Below, piece by piece: positions 14,418-23,468 of a stretch of 39,391 bases of DNA (position 1 is the first letter of the stretch; each line of letters begins with the position of its first letter). The notes under the pieces were generated by a model that did not search any database, was not told where the DNA came from, and worked only from the letters and a program-made list of their open reading frames with translations. Where the stretch lies: positions 1,335,520-1,374,910 of the forward strand of contig NZ_CH724107.1 in the NCBI RefSeq assembly GCF_000153305.1, in the 5' to 3' direction. The position numbers and the translations under genes were made by a program. The DNA comes from Oceanicola granulosus HTCC2516 (lineage in GTDB: Bacteria > Pseudomonadota > Alphaproteobacteria > Rhodobacterales > Rhodobacteraceae).

Positions 14418-16704
14418 CCATCGCCCCGTTCAGCATCTGCCACACGCGCAGCGGCGTGAACGGCATCTGCACCTCGCGCACGCCGTCTTCCCAGAGCGCG
14501 TCCTGCACCGCGTTGGCGACGGCCGCGCAGGCGCCGACGGTGCCGGCCTCGCCGCAGCCCTTCATCCCCATCGGGTTGTTCTTCGACGGCGTCGGCTCGG
14601 AGTGGAAGTTCACCCACGGCATGTCGATGGCGCGGGGCATCGCGTAGTCCATGAAGCTCGCGGTCAGCGCCTGGCCGGTCTCGTCGTAGACCGCGAGCTC
14701 GCTGATCGCCTGGCCGATCCCCTGGGCCACGCCGCCATGCACCTGGCCCTCGGCGAGCATCGGGTTGATCAGGTTGCCGAGGTCGTCGACCACCGTGTAG
14801 CGCACCACCTCCGTCACCCCGGTGGCCGGGTCCACCTCGACCTCGGCGACGTGGCAGCCGTTGGGGAAGGACATCTGCTCGAGCTCGCCGCGCTCGGCGA
14901 TGGTGAGCAACTCGTCGCGGCCCTCGGCGCGGGCCATCTCGGCGACATCCATCATCGTCGGCGTCATGTTCGAGCCGGGGATGCGGAAGGTCTCGTCGTC
15001 GAAGCCGATCTCGGCGGCGTCCACCCCCTCCTTGTCGGCGAGGAAGGCGGTGAAGCGCTGCACCATCACGTCGGCGGCGACCAGGGTGGCGTTGTTTTGG
15101 GTGGTCACCGAGCGCGAGCCGCCGGTGCCGCCGCCCCACGCGATCAGGTCGCTGTCGCCCTGGATAACCTTGATCCGCTCGGCCGGGATCCCGGTCTGGT
15201 CGGCGAGGAACTGGGCATAGACGGTCTCGTGGCCCTGGCCGTTGGACTGGGTGCCGACGTAGAGCGAGACGCTGCCGTCGTCCTCGAAGACCACCTTCAC
15301 GTTCTCCGCCTTGTCGCCGAGAATGCTCTCGATGTAGTAGCAGACCCCCAGGCCGCGCTTCTTGCCGTGGCGCGCGCTCTCCGCGCGGCGGGCGGCGAAA
15401 CCGGCGAAGTCGGCCTCGGCCTCGGCGCGCGCGAGCACCTTGTCGAACTCGCCGACGTCGTAGGTCACCCCGGTCGGCGAGGTGTAGGGGAAGGCCGCGG
15501 GCGGAATGAAGTTCTTGCGCCTGAGCTCGAGCGGGTCGACGCCGAGCACCCGCGCGGCGTTGTCCATGGAGCGCTCGAGCACGTAGATCGCCTCGGGCCG
15601 GCCGGCGCCGCGGTAGGCGTCGATCTGCACGGTGTTGGTGAACACGCCCTCCACGTGCAGCCAGGCGGCGGGGATGTCGTAGACGCCGGGCATCACCTTG
15701 GCGAACAGGGTCGACTGGATGTGCTGGGCGTAGTTGGAATTGTAGGCGCCGAGGTTGCTGACCGTGTGGACCTGGTAGGCGGTGATCCGGTGGTCGGCGT
15801 CGAAGGCGAGGGTCGAGGTGGAGACGAGGTCGCGCCCGCCGTTGTCCGACAGCATCGACTCGGTGCGCTCGCCCATCCAGCGCACCGGCCGGCCGAGCTG
15901 GCGCGCGGCGGCGGCGACGAGGTAGACCTCGGGATAGATCGAGCCCTTCATGCCGAAGCCGCCGCCCACGTCGGGGTTGGTGACGCGCACCTCGGCCTCG
16001 TCGACGCCGAACGCGGCGGCGAGGTCGGACTTGGCGCCCCAGACCCCCTGCCCGTTGACGCAGACATGGAAGCGCCCGCCCTCCAGCGGCTCGGCGAAGC
16101 AGCCGCGCGGCTCGAGGCTGTTGACGATGATGCGGTTGCCCACGACCTTGCACTGCACCACGTGCGCCGCCGCGTCGATCGCGGCCGCCACCGCCTCGCG
16201 CTCGCCGAGGCCGAACTCGTAGGCGCGGTTGTCGGGCGCCTCGGGGTGGATCGCGGGGCCGCCCACGGCGGTCTCCACGTGCACCGGCAGCTCGTCGACG
16301 TCGAACTCGATCAGCTCCGCCGCGTCGCGCGCCTCGGCGAGGCTCTCGGCCACCACGAACGCCACCGGCTCGCCCACGAAGCGCACGCGCTCGCGCGCCA
16401 GCACCGGCCGCTCGGGCGTCGCGCCGCGGCTGCCGTCGAGGTTCTTCACCGGGTCGGTGTCCATCGCCACGTTCATGCCGGCGGCCTCGAGATCGGCCAG
16501 CGTCAGCACCGCCACCACGCCCGGCGCCTGCCGCGCCTCGGCGACGTCGAGGACGGTGATCTCGCCGTGCGCCACGGGCGAGCGGACCACGAACCCGTGA
16601 AGCGCCCCCTCGGGCGCGATGTCGTCCACGTAGCGGCCGTGCCCGGTCAGGAACCGGACGTCCTCGACCCGTTTCACCGGCTGGCTCTTGCCGAATTTCT
16701 GCAT
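14404..16704 (-). CDS. molybdenum hydroxylase large subunit (CoxL/XdhB-like, form II)
   Basis: A 766-residue molybdopterin-binding subunit of the xanthine dehydrogenase/CO dehydrogenase family. It has the a/b hammerhead N-terminus ([18 protein letters not shown]), Mo-cofactor loops ([19 protein letters not shown]) and catalytic Glu719 in KGCGEAGT. The active-site loop at residues 363-369 reads AYRGAGR, the form II signature. Genuine aerobic CO dehydrogenases carry AYxCSFR, so CO oxidation is not predicted and the substrate is unknown. The usual FAD (CoxM) and 2Fe-2S (CoxS) partners are not adjacent, so they must be encoded elsewhere. Start ATG at 16704 opens at the family N-terminus. It would need molybdate, and modABC lies 3 kb to the right. 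It overlaps the DUF2235 gene by 14 nt. Confidence 0.93.
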   Translation of the reverse strand: MQKFGKSQPVKRVEDVRFLTGHGRYVDDIAPEGALHGFVVRSPVAHGEITVLDVAEARQAPGVVAVLTLADLEAAGMNVAMDTDPVKNLDGSRGATPERPVLARERVRFVGEPVAFVVAESLAEARDAAELIEFDVDELPVHVETAVGGPAIHPEAPDNRAYEFGLGEREAVAAAIDAAAHVVQCKVVGNRIIVNSLEPRGCFAEPLEGGRFHVCVNGQGVWGAKSDLAAAFGVDEAEVRVTNPDVGGGFGMKGSIYPEVYLVAAAARQLGRPVRWMGERTESMLSDNGGRDLVSTSTLAFDADHRITAYQVHTVSNLGAYNSNYAQHIQSTLFAKVMPGVYDIPAAWLHVEGVFTNTVQIDAYRGAGRPEAIYVLERSMDNAARVLGVDPLELRRKNFIPPAAFPYTSPTGVTYDVGEFDKVLARAEAEADFAGFAARRAESARHGKKRGLGVCYYIESILGDKAENVKVVFEDDGSVSLYVGTQSNGQGHETVYAQFLADQTGIPAERIKVIQGDSDLIAWGGGTGGSRSVTTQNNATLVAADVMVQRFTAFLADKEGVDAAEIGFDDETFRIPGSNMTPTMMDVAEMARAEGRDELLTIAERGELEQMSFPNGCHVAEVEVDPATGVTEVVRYTVVDDLGNLINPMLAEGQVHGGVAQGIGQAISELAVYDETGQALTASFMDYAMPRAIDMPWVNFHSEPTPSKNNPMGMKGCGEAGTVGACAAVANAVQDALWEDGVREVQMPFTPLRVWQMLNGAMGAAA

Positions 16705-16800
16705 CTCGCGTGCTTCCTGCTGGATGAGTCTGCCTGCGAACCTAACGGGGTGAGCGGCGGTGTCCATGCCCGGCCGGTCGCCCGCCGCCCGCGGCGCGCC

Positions 16801-16876
16801 GTGCATATTTGCCAGCCAGATGAAGCCCCTGCGCGCGCGTCCCCGATCTCTGTTCTTCAAATATCCCCGCCGGAGG
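16801..16876. repeat. dispersed repeat with two related arms (between mltB and the molybdenum enzyme gene)
   Basis: The left arm (16801-16828: GTGCATATTTGCCAGCC, then AGATGAAGCCC) matches, reversed, the segment embedded in putA at 7883. The right arm (16848-16876: ATCTCTGTTCTTCAAATATCC onward to GGAGGC) matches the metR-suhB element at 11373. The ends read ATATTTG...GAAG and CTTCAAATAT, an imperfect inverted repeat. This copy joins the two variant arms seen singly elsewhere. Confidence 0.6.
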
Positions 16877-16908
16877 CTCCGCCCGCGCCGCCCGCGCCGC
16901 CGCCGGGC

Positions 16909-18144
16909 TCACTCGCGCAGCACCGCCTTCATCCCCTCCTCGGGAAAGCACGTCGCCGCCGCGCCGGTCTCTTCCTGCCAGCGGCCGATGGAGCGGCGGG
17001 TCTTGAAGCCCGGCAGCCCGTCGGCGCCGCCGACGTCGTGGCCCATCGCCTCGAGCGCGCGCTGCATGGCGGCGACGTCGGAGCGGTAGAGCCCGCCCAC
17101 CGGCCCCCAGGGCGCGGCGAAGTCGCCCATGTTCCAGGCGATGCGGTCGCCGACATTGCCGATGAACAGCGCGTAGAGGTCGGAGACGTTGTAGGCCTTG
17201 AGCACGTAGAAGTTGGGCGTGACGATGAAGGCGGGGCCGTGGCGGCCGGCGGGCATCAGCAGGAAGCCCTCGCCGGCGAGCTCGTGGTCCGGGAACGGGC
17301 GGCCGGAGATGCGGGCGATGCCCATCTCGGCCCATTCGGCGATGGTGCGGCCCTGGTCGGGGCCCTCGAGTGTGCAGGAGACCGACGGCGGCACCGTCAC
17401 CTCGAAGCCCCAGTCGCGCCCGGCGACCCAGCCCTTCTCGGCGAGGAAGTTGGCGATGGAGGCGATGGTGTCGGCCTCGGAGTCCCAGATGTCGGCGCGC
17501 CCGTCGCCGTCGCCGTCGGCGGCGAAGGCGAGGAAGTTGAACGGCATGAATTGCGGCTGGCCCAGCGCCCCGGCCCAGCTCGACTTCATCGCGTCCGCCG
17601 GCACGTGGCCGGCCTCGGCGATCTGCAGCGCCGCGACGAGTTCGCGCGACAGGTAGTCGCCGCGCGGGCTCATGAAGCCGAGGGTGCCGAGCACGCGGAA
17701 GGCGTTGTGGGGGATGTCGACGCGCCCGAAGCCGCTCTCGCGGCCCCAGATGGCGAGCACGATGTGGCCCGGCACGCCGTAGCGCGCTTCGGCGCGGGCG
17801 AGCGCGTCGGCGTGGCGCTGCGCCATCTGCCGCCCGATCGCCGCCGTCCCCTCGACGGAGCCGCGGCGGAAGTAGTTGCCCGGCGAGCCGAACTCGGTCT
17901 GGCGCTGCACCTGCGGCTCCTCCGAGGGCGGCGCGCCCGGCACGACGAGGCCCGGCAGGCTCCAGTCCAGGGTGACGCCCGCGAAGGCGGCGTCGAAGGT
18001 CTCCCGGCTGACGCCCTCGGCCGACGCGGCCGGCCAGATCGTCTCGTCTAGCCAGGCCTGGAACTGCCGCTCGACGTCGGCGCGGTCCTGCGCGAGGGCG
18101 GGCGCGGCGAGGAGGGTGAGGACGAGGAGAAGGCGGCGCAGCAT
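16909..18144 (-). CDS. periplasmic lytic murein transglycosylase, MltB family with peptidoglycan-binding domain
   Basis: The 411-residue precursor has a signal peptide of about 19 residues ending ALAQD with no lipobox cysteine, so the enzyme is predicted soluble in the periplasm. The MltB-type (SLT_2) catalytic domain spans about 25-330, with Glu136 in IWGRESGFG and the SSWAGALGQPQFMPFNFL motif. A C-terminal peptidoglycan-binding domain of about 60 residues follows (YRSDVAAMQRALEAMG, then GLPGFKTRRSIGRWQ). It cleaves the glycan strand forming 1,6-anhydro ends. ATG at 18144 is the only start that places the signal peptide at the N-terminus. Confidence 0.94.
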   Translation of the reverse strand: MLRRLLLVLTLLAAPALAQDRADVERQFQAWLDETIWPAASAEGVSRETFDAAFAGVTLDWSLPGLVVPGAPPSEEPQVQRQTEFGSPGNYFRRGSVEGTAAIGRQMAQRHADALARAEARYGVPGHIVLAIWGRESGFGRVDIPHNAFRVLGTLGFMSPRGDYLSRELVAALQIAEAGHVPADAMKSSWAGALGQPQFMPFNFLAFAADGDGDGRADIWDSEADTIASIANFLAEKGWVAGRDWGFEVTVPPSVSCTLEGPDQGRTIAEWAEMGIARISGRPFPDHELAGEGFLLMPAGRHGPAFIVTPNFYVLKAYNVSDLYALFIGNVGDRIAWNMGDFAAPWGPVGGLYRSDVAAMQRALEAMGHDVGGADGLPGFKTRRSIGRWQEETGAAATCFPEEGMKAVLRE

Positions 18145-18469
18145 CGGTTCGGCTCCCGGTGGTTGGTCAGGGTGACAGCTAGCGCGCGGGTGGCGGGGGC
18201 AACAGGCGTGGGGGTTGGGGGTGGCGGAAATCGGCGGGTGCGCAGCGAGCGCGCACCCTACGGAAAACGCACAGACGGGGCGCAGGTGGCGAACGGGGGG
18301 TGACCTTGCCTCGCGGCGATCGAGGCGTATCTTGCAGCGGTGACCCGGGACCGCGGCCTTGGGTTGATATTTCAACGCGCCCTGGGCGCGCCTTCCGGAA
18401 CCCGGTCCTTGAGCGACGTTGGCGCGGCAGCGCTTCGCGCCGTCCGACGGCCACGGAGTCAAGTTCGTC
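18145..18469. other. 325-nt gene-free divergent region between mltB and the MFS gene
   Basis: The gap holds a family B REP hairpin at 18236-18261. Promoters for both divergent neighbours should lie here, but I see no clear -35/-10 pairs. An open reading frame that crosses it in phase with mltB has no protein features. Confidence 0.5.
18236..18261 (-). repeat. GTAG-headed REP hairpin, family B, second copy
   Basis: On the minus strand GTA is followed by arms GGGTGCGC and GCGCACCC with a 7-nt loop. Arms and geometry are identical to those at 5609-5634, and only the loop differs (GCTCGCT against ATTCATC). Conservation of the arms with a divergent loop indicates selection on the hairpin. Confidence 0.75.
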
Positions 18470-19660
18470 ATGTCTCACCTCGTTCGAGATGCCCGGGCCT
18501 ACGTGCTGTTGCTCGCCGCCACCCTCACCGTCCTGTCGAACGCGATGATCTCGCCGGCCCTGCCGAGCATCGAGGCCGATTTCGCCGACGTGCCCAACGC
18601 CGACCTGCTGGCGCGGCTGCTGCTGACGGCGCCCTCGCTCGTGGTGGCGCTGCTCGCGCCGCTGGCGGGGGGCGCGGCGGACCGGTTCGGGCGGATCCGG
18701 CAGATGCTGCTCGGCACGCTGCTGTTCGCGCTGGCGGGCACGGCGGGGCTGTGGCTCGAGGATCTGACGTCGATCCTCGCCAGCCGGCTGCTGCTGGGCG
18801 TGGCGGTGGCGATGGTGATGACGGCGCAGTCGGCGCTGATCGGCGACTTCTACTCCGGCCCGGTGCGCGCACGCTTCATGGGCTACCAGATGTCGGCGGT
18901 GAACTTCTCGGGCTTCCTGTTCATCACCCTCGCGGGCTTTCTCGCGACGCTGTCGTGGCGCGCGCCGTTCGCGATCTACGGGCTGGCGTTCCTGTTCGTG
19001 CCGCTGTTCTGGGCGTTGCTGCCCAAGCGCGAGATCGTGCCCGAGAAGGACGCCGCGCCGCAGGCGGGCGAGGGCCTGCCGGGATGGCAGCTGATGGTCG
19101 GCGCGATCTCGGTGCTGTCGGGGCTGACGTTCGTGCTGTTCTACGTGCTGCCGACGCAGGTGCCCTACTACCTCGCCGAGCTGGGCGATCCGAGCCCGGT
19201 GTCGGCGGGGCGGGTGATGGCGTCGATGATGCTGTGCGCCGGGATCTCGGCGATGGTTTACGGCCCGGCGCGCGACGCGCTCGGCCGGGCCGGGACGCCG
19301 GCGGCGGGGATGACGGTGATGGCGCTCGGCTTCTGGCTGCTGCACGACGCCCAGTCGCTGCGCTACCTGATGCTCGCGGCGGCGGTCGTCGGGACCGGGC
19401 TCGGCCTCGTGATCCCGTGCTTCATCAACATCGCGCTCGGCGCCGCGCCGCCGCACCGGCGGGGGATGGCGTCGGGGGTGGTGACGACGTCGATCTTCCT
19501 CGGCCAGTTCCTGTCGCCCGTGGTGAGCCTGCCGGTGATCGCGCGGTTCGGCTACGCCGACGCCTTCGCCGCCGCCTCGCTGCTGCTGCTGGCGATGGCG
19601 GCGTCGATGCTGGTGCTGCTGCGCGAGCGGCCGCGGGCCCTGGCGCGCGAGGGCGGCTAG
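18470..19660 (+). CDS. MFS transporter (drug/metabolite efflux type)
   Basis: The 396-residue protein has 12 hydrophobic segments. The loop 2-3 MFS motif reads GGAADRFGRIRQ, an acceptable variant of GxLaDrxGrkx. The N-terminal LTVLSNAMISPALPSIEADF segment resembles the DHA1 group that expels drugs or metabolites by proton exchange. The substrate is unknown. ATG at 18470 is chosen because it directly precedes the first membrane segment; an alternative start at 18419 would add 17 residues. It is convergent with modC: both genes end on the same CTAG (19657-19660), each using its TAG. Confidence 0.88.
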   Translation: MSHLVRDARAYVLLLAATLTVLSNAMISPALPSIEADFADVPNADLLARLLLTAPSLVVALLAPLAGGAADRFGRIRQMLLGTLLFALAGTAGLWLEDLTSILASRLLLGVAVAMVMTAQSALIGDFYSGPVRARFMGYQMSAVNFSGFLFITLAGFLATLSWRAPFAIYGLAFLFVPLFWALLPKREIVPEKDAAPQAGEGLPGWQLMVGAISVLSGLTFVLFYVLPTQVPYYLAELGDPSPVSAGRVMASMMLCAGISAMVYGPARDALGRAGTPAAGMTVMALGFWLLHDAQSLRYLMLAAAVVGTGLGLVIPCFINIALGAAPPHRRGMASGVVTTSIFLGQFLSPVVSLPVIARFGYADAFAAASLLLLAMAASMLVLLRERPRALAREGG

Positions 19661-20736
19661 CCGACGTCGCCGGGGGCGATGGCGACGGTCTTGACGACCG
19701 CGTGGCAGGCGACGCCGGGGGCGAGGCCCAGCGCCTGGGCGGAGCGGCGGGTGACGCGGGCGAGCAGCGTGCCGGCGGGGGTGCGCAGCGACACGAGCGC
19801 GCCCGGGCCGTCCCCGGGGCGGATCGCGTCGACGGTGCCGGGCAGGATGTTGAGCGCCGAGAGACCCTCGGGGCGGGCGCGCGACAGGATCACGTCCTGT
19901 GCCGCGATGCGCACCCGCAGACGCCGCCCGGCCGCGCCCGCGACGCGGGGCAGCAGGAGCGGCAGCCCGCCCGCCTCGAGCTCGCTCAGGCCGTCGGGAT
20001 GGTGCGCGACCAGCCGCGCCTCGAGCACCGCGCCGACGTCGCGCACGCCGGTGGGCGTGACCATCGGATCGCCCAGCACCTCGAGCGCCGGCCCCTGCCC
20101 CACCACGCGCCCGTCGCTGAGCGCGACCACCGTCGTCGCCAGCCGCGCGACCTCGGCGGCGGAATGGCTGACGTAGAGCACCGGGATCGCCACCTCGTCG
20201 CGCAGGCGCTCGAAGTAGGGGAGGATCTCGGCCTTGCGGGCCTCGTCGAGGGCCGCGAGGGGCTCGTCGGCGAGGATCATGTCGGGGCTCGCGAGCAGGG
20301 CGCGCCCGATCGCGACCCGCTGTTTCTCGCCGCCCGACAGCCGCCCCGGCCGCCGCTCGAGCAGCGGGCCGAGACCGAGCATCTCGACCACCCGCGCCAT
20401 CTCGGCGGCGGGCGCGGGCCGGGGCGCGAAGCGACGGCCGTAGCCGAGGTTCTGGCGCACGGTGAGGTGGGGGAAGAGGCGGCCGTCCTGGAACACGTAG
20501 CCGAGCCGGCGGCGGTGCGGCGGCAGCGCGATGCCGGCGGCGGTGTCGAGCAGCACCCGCCCGTCGAGCGCCACCCGCCCCAGCTCGGGGCGCAGCAGGC
20601 CGGCGACCGCATCGACGATGGTCGACTTGCCCGAACCGGAGCGGCCGAACAGCACGGTGATGCCCGCCGGGGCCTCGAAGGCGACGTCGAGGGCGAAGCC
20701 GCCGAAGCGGTGGGCGAGCGCGACCGATAGGCTCAT
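19657..20736 (-). CDS. modC: molybdate ABC transporter ATP-binding protein ModC
   Basis: A 359-residue ATPase with Walker A GRSGSGKST (31-39), signature LSGGEKQR (133-140), Walker B ILADEP (154-159) and H-loop YVSHS. After about residue 235 comes a C-terminal MOP/TOBE domain (GLSALNILPGTVDAI and AIRPGD-like strands). This domain is typical of ModC and binds molybdate for feedback control. ATG at 20736 overlaps modB by 4 nt (ATGA). With modA and modB it forms a complete molybdate importer that could supply the molybdenum hydroxylase encoded at 14404-16704. Confidence 0.95.
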   Translation of the reverse strand: MSLSVALAHRFGGFALDVAFEAPAGITVLFGRSGSGKSTIVDAVAGLLRPELGRVALDGRVLLDTAAGIALPPHRRRLGYVFQDGRLFPHLTVRQNLGYGRRFAPRPAPAAEMARVVEMLGLGPLLERRPGRLSGGEKQRVAIGRALLASPDMILADEPLAALDEARKAEILPYFERLRDEVAIPVLYVSHSAAEVARLATTVVALSDGRVVGQGPALEVLGDPMVTPTGVRDVGAVLEARLVAHHPDGLSELEAGGLPLLLPRVAGAAGRRLRVRIAAQDVILSRARPEGLSALNILPGTVDAIRPGDGPGALVSLRTPAGTLLARVTRRSAQALGLAPGVACHAVVKTVAIAPGDVG

Positions 20737-21425
20737 GCGCCAGACACCCGCCGCGCCACCCGGCGCGAGACCACCTCCGCCAGCGCCAGCGCCGCCAGCG
20801 CCACGACGACCGACACCGCCACCAGCGCCAGCGCCGCGCCCTCGGCGCCGGGCACCTGCAGGAAGGCGTAGATCGCCGAGGGGATGGTCTGGGTCTGGCC
20901 CGGAATGTTGGAGACGAAGGTGATGGTCGCGCCGAACTCGCCCATCGCCTTGGCGAAGGCGAGGATGGCGCCGGCGAGGATGCCCGGAAGGATCAGCGGC
21001 AGGGTGACGGTGGTGAACACCCGCCAGGGCGGCGCGCCGAGGGTGGCGGAGGCCTGCTCGAGCCCGGGGTCGACCGCCTCGAGGCTGAGCCGGATCGCCC
21101 GCACCATCAGCGGGAACGCCATGATCGCCGCCGCCAGCGCCGCGCCGGTCCAGCGGAAGGCGAAGACGATCCCCACCTCCGCGAGCGCCGCGCCGAGGGG
21201 GCCGCGGGTGCCGAAGGCGAGGAGCAGCAGGTAGCCCGTCACCACCGGCGGCAGGATCAGCGGCAGGTGCACCAGCCCGTTGAGCAGCCCCCGCCCCGGG
21301 AAGCGCCAACGCGCCAGCGCGTAGGCCGCGAGCAGCCCGAACGGCAGCGCGCCGAGCGTCGCCCAGAACGACACCTTGAGCGACAGCAGGATGGCGGACC
21401 AGGCCTCGGCGCCGAGCCAGCCCAT
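20733..21425 (-). CDS. modB: molybdate ABC transporter permease ModB
   Basis: The 230-residue inner-membrane permease has five to six hydrophobic segments. The cytoplasmic EAA loop (EQASATLGAPPWRVFTTVTLP) couples to ModC, and FAKAMGEFGATITFVSNIPG is a ModB hallmark. ATG at 21425 shares its first base with the modA stop (TGATG). The longer frame upstream is a shadow of modA. Confidence 0.95.
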   Translation of the reverse strand: MGWLGAEAWSAILLSLKVSFWATLGALPFGLLAAYALARWRFPGRGLLNGLVHLPLILPPVVTGYLLLLAFGTRGPLGAALAEVGIVFAFRWTGAALAAAIMAFPLMVRAIRLSLEAVDPGLEQASATLGAPPWRVFTTVTLPLILPGILAGAILAFAKAMGEFGATITFVSNIPGQTQTIPSAIYAFLQVPGAEGAALALVAVSVVVALAALALAEVVSRRVARRVSGA

Positions 21426-22189
21426 CACCCGGGCAGCGGCGCGAAGCCGTGGGCGCGGAACGCCTCCTGCGCCGCGTCGCCGGCGAGGTGGGCGAGGAAG
21501 GCGTCGGCGGCCGGGTTGGCGGCGCCCCCGGCGATGCGCGCGACCGGGTAGACGATGGGCGGGTGGCTCTCGGGCGGGAATTCGGCGACGACGGCGACGG
21601 CGGGCTCGGCCGCGGCGTCGGTGGCGTAGACGATCCCCAGCGGCGCCTCGCCCAGCGCCACCAGCGCCAGCGCCGCGCGCACGTTGTCGACCTGCGCCAC
21701 GCGCGGCGCGACCTCCTCCCAGAGGCCGAGAGACAGGAGCGCCGCCTTGCCGTACTGCCCCGCCGGGACCGCGTCGACCAGCGCCATCGCCAGCCGCCCG
21801 TCGGGCCCGAGCAGCGCCGGCAGGTCGAGGTCGGGGCCGAGCGGCACCGGCGCGGCGGGTGCGGGCGCGATCAGCACCAGCCGGTTGCCGAGCAGGTCGC
21901 GCCGCGTCCCCGGCACGAGCAGCCCCTCCGCCTCGAGCAGGTCCATCCACTCGGGGCTCGCCGACAGGAGCAGGTCGGCCGGCGCGCCGCGCGCGATCTG
22001 GCGGGCGAGCGCCGAGGAGCCGGCGTAGGAGACGGTGACGTCGTGGCCGCTCTCCGCCTCCCAGTCGGCGCTCACCCGGTCGAGCGCCTCCTTCAGGCTG
22101 GCCGCGGCGAACACCGTCACCGCGTCCGCCGCCGCCGGTAGCGGCAGGGCGAGGCAGGCGAGCAGCAGGGCGGTGAGGCGGCGGCGCAT
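21425..22189 (-). CDS. modA: molybdate-binding periplasmic protein ModA
   Basis: A 254-residue precursor with signal peptide of about 21 residues (MRRRLTALLLACLALPLPAA). The mature part opens VTVFAAASLKEALD and contains YAGSSALARQIARGAPADLLLSAS, the oxyanion-binding motifs of ModA. Expected to bind molybdate or tungstate and deliver it to ModBC. ATG at 22189 places the signal peptide correctly; a start at 22249 would add 20 residues before it. No good Shine-Dalgarno is visible (the preceding CCTCCT is the wrong sense). No ModE-like palindrome was found upstream. Confidence 0.94.
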   Translation of the reverse strand: MRRRLTALLLACLALPLPAAADAVTVFAAASLKEALDRVSADWEAESGHDVTVSYAGSSALARQIARGAPADLLLSASPEWMDLLEAEGLLVPGTRRDLLGNRLVLIAPAPAAPVPLGPDLDLPALLGPDGRLAMALVDAVPAGQYGKAALLSLGLWEEVAPRVAQVDNVRAALALVALGEAPLGIVYATDAAAEPAVAVVAEFPPESHPPIVYPVARIAGGAANPAADAFLAHLAGDAAQEAFRAHGFAPLPG

Positions 22190-22348
22190 CAGGAGGTCCG
22201 GGAGGTGGTTGCGCGCAGCAACTTCGCCGACGCGCCGGGCGCTGCGCAAGGGCCAATCGGCGGCGGAGCCTGGCCCTGCGCCTGCCGCAATTCTATCATT
22301 TGTTTATCCGCCCCACCCCTGTCTGTTAACCATTACCTGACATATCAG

Positions 22349-22364
22349 ACCGGGGAGACCCGGT
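22349..22364 (+). promoter_or_regulatory. GNRA-capped hairpin in the leader of the histidine kinase gene
   Basis: ACCGGG-GAGA-CCCGGT is a perfect 6-bp stem closed by a GAGA (GNRA) tetraloop, ending 14 nt before the TTG start at 22379. The likely ribosome site (AAGAGAG, 22365-22371) directly follows the stem, so the hairpin could tune initiation. The region from 22290 to 22340 is A/T-richer and may hold the promoter. Confidence 0.4.
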
Positions 22365-22378
22365 AAGAGAGCCCAAAA

Positions 22379-23434
22379 TTGGACGACGCGACGCCCACCT
22401 CCTCGTTCCCGCAATCTCCCGAGCGCCAGCACCTCGAACTCATCCTCGAAATGGGCGAGGTCGGTGTCTGGGAGCTCGACGTGCCGCGCGGCGACGCTTG
22501 GCGCAACGAGCGGCACGACCGCATCTTCGGCTACGACCGCCTGCTGCCGGAGTGGACCTACGAGATGTTCCTCGAGCATGTCGTTCCCGAGGACCGCGAG
22601 CACGTGTCCGAGCGATATGGCCGGGCGCTGGAGACGTCGTCGCCGTGGGCCTTCGAGTGCCGCATCAACCGCGCCGACGGCGAGCTGCGCTGGATCAGCG
22701 CCACCGGGCGTCCGCTGCGCGACGAGGCGGGAGAGGTGGTGCGCCTGATCGGGCACGTGATCGACATCACCCACACCAAGCGCAACGAGGAACACCTGCG
22801 CACGGTGATGAACGAGCTGAACCACCGGGTCCGCAACACGCTGACCGTGGTGCGCGCCATCGCCGGGCGCTCGTTCCCCGACCACGTGCCAGTCGCGCAG
22901 GCCCGCAAGGACTTCACCGCCCGCATCGACGCGCTGGCCAACGCGCACTCGCTGCTGACCGACCGCAACTGGGCCGGCGCGCCGCTGAGCGACATCGTGG
23001 ACAAGGCGATCAGCCCGTTCCAGGGCACCGGGCAGACCCGCTTCGCCGTCTCCGGCCCCGACGTGACGCTCGCCGCCAAGCCCGCCGTCGCGCTGGCGCT
23101 GGCGCTGGGGGAACTTGCCACCAACGCCCTCAAGCACGGCGCGCTCAGCCTGCCCGCCGGACAGGTCTCGCTCGACTGGACCCTCGCCCCGGCGACCGGC
23201 CCCGAGGCGGAGCCGGGGGCGCAGCGGGTGGACATGACCTGGCGCGAGCAGGGCGGGCCACCGGTGAGCCGCGGCACCCGGTCGGGGTTCGGCATGACGC
23301 TGCTGGAGCGGCTGATGCCGAGCGAGCTGCGCGGCGAGGTGGAGGTTCTTTTTCAACCCGATGGCCTCGTCTGCCGGATCCAATTCGACGTTCAGCCGTT
23401 GAGCAAGGAGGTCATCTCGCCGGCGTCCCGCTGA
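22379..23434 (+). CDS. HWE-family PAS-sensor histidine kinase
   Basis: A 351-residue cytoplasmic kinase without membrane segments. A PAS domain (about 20-135, with FGYDRLLPEWTYEMFLEHVVPED, shown as parts, and ADGELRWISATGRPL) is followed directly by an HWE kinase core. The phospho-acceptor is His149 in NELNHRVRNTL; the N box has Asn249 and His253 (ATNALKHG); the WRE motif is at 288-290; the G box reads SGFGMTLLERL. The start is TTG at 22379: a TAA lies five codons upstream, and the next ATG would cut into the PAS domain. The signal is unknown (no conserved LOV cysteine seen). A single-domain response regulator and an antiporter follow. Confidence 0.9.
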   Translation: MDDATPTSSFPQSPERQHLELILEMGEVGVWELDVPRGDAWRNERHDRIFGYDRLLPEWTYEMFLEHVVPEDREHVSERYGRALETSSPWAFECRINRADGELRWISATGRPLRDEAGEVVRLIGHVIDITHTKRNEEHLRTVMNELNHRVRNTLTVVRAIAGRSFPDHVPVAQARKDFTARIDALANAHSLLTDRNWAGAPLSDIVDKAISPFQGTGQTRFAVSGPDVTLAAKPAVALALALGELATNALKHGALSLPAGQVSLDWTLAPATGPEAEPGAQRVDMTWREQGGPPVSRGTRSGFGMTLLERLMPSELRGEVEVLFQPDGLVCRIQFDVQPLSKEVISPASR

Positions 23435-23468
23435 CGATGCGGCCGTGCATCAGCGACAGGAGCGAGCG

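Noticed and set aside
14404-16704. Aerobic carbon monoxide dehydrogenase
   Set aside because: The active loop AYRGAGR lacks the Cys of AYxCSFR, and coxM/coxS are absent next to it.
14308-18051. A 1247-codon plus-strand open frame opposite the molybdenum enzyme and mltB
   Set aside because: Antisense shadow of two well-recognised genes; composition is His/Arg/Gly-rich and unstructured.
22190-22348. ModE or molybdenum-cofactor riboswitch control of modABC
   Set aside because: No TATAAC-type ModE palindrome or Moco RNA core was seen upstream of modA.
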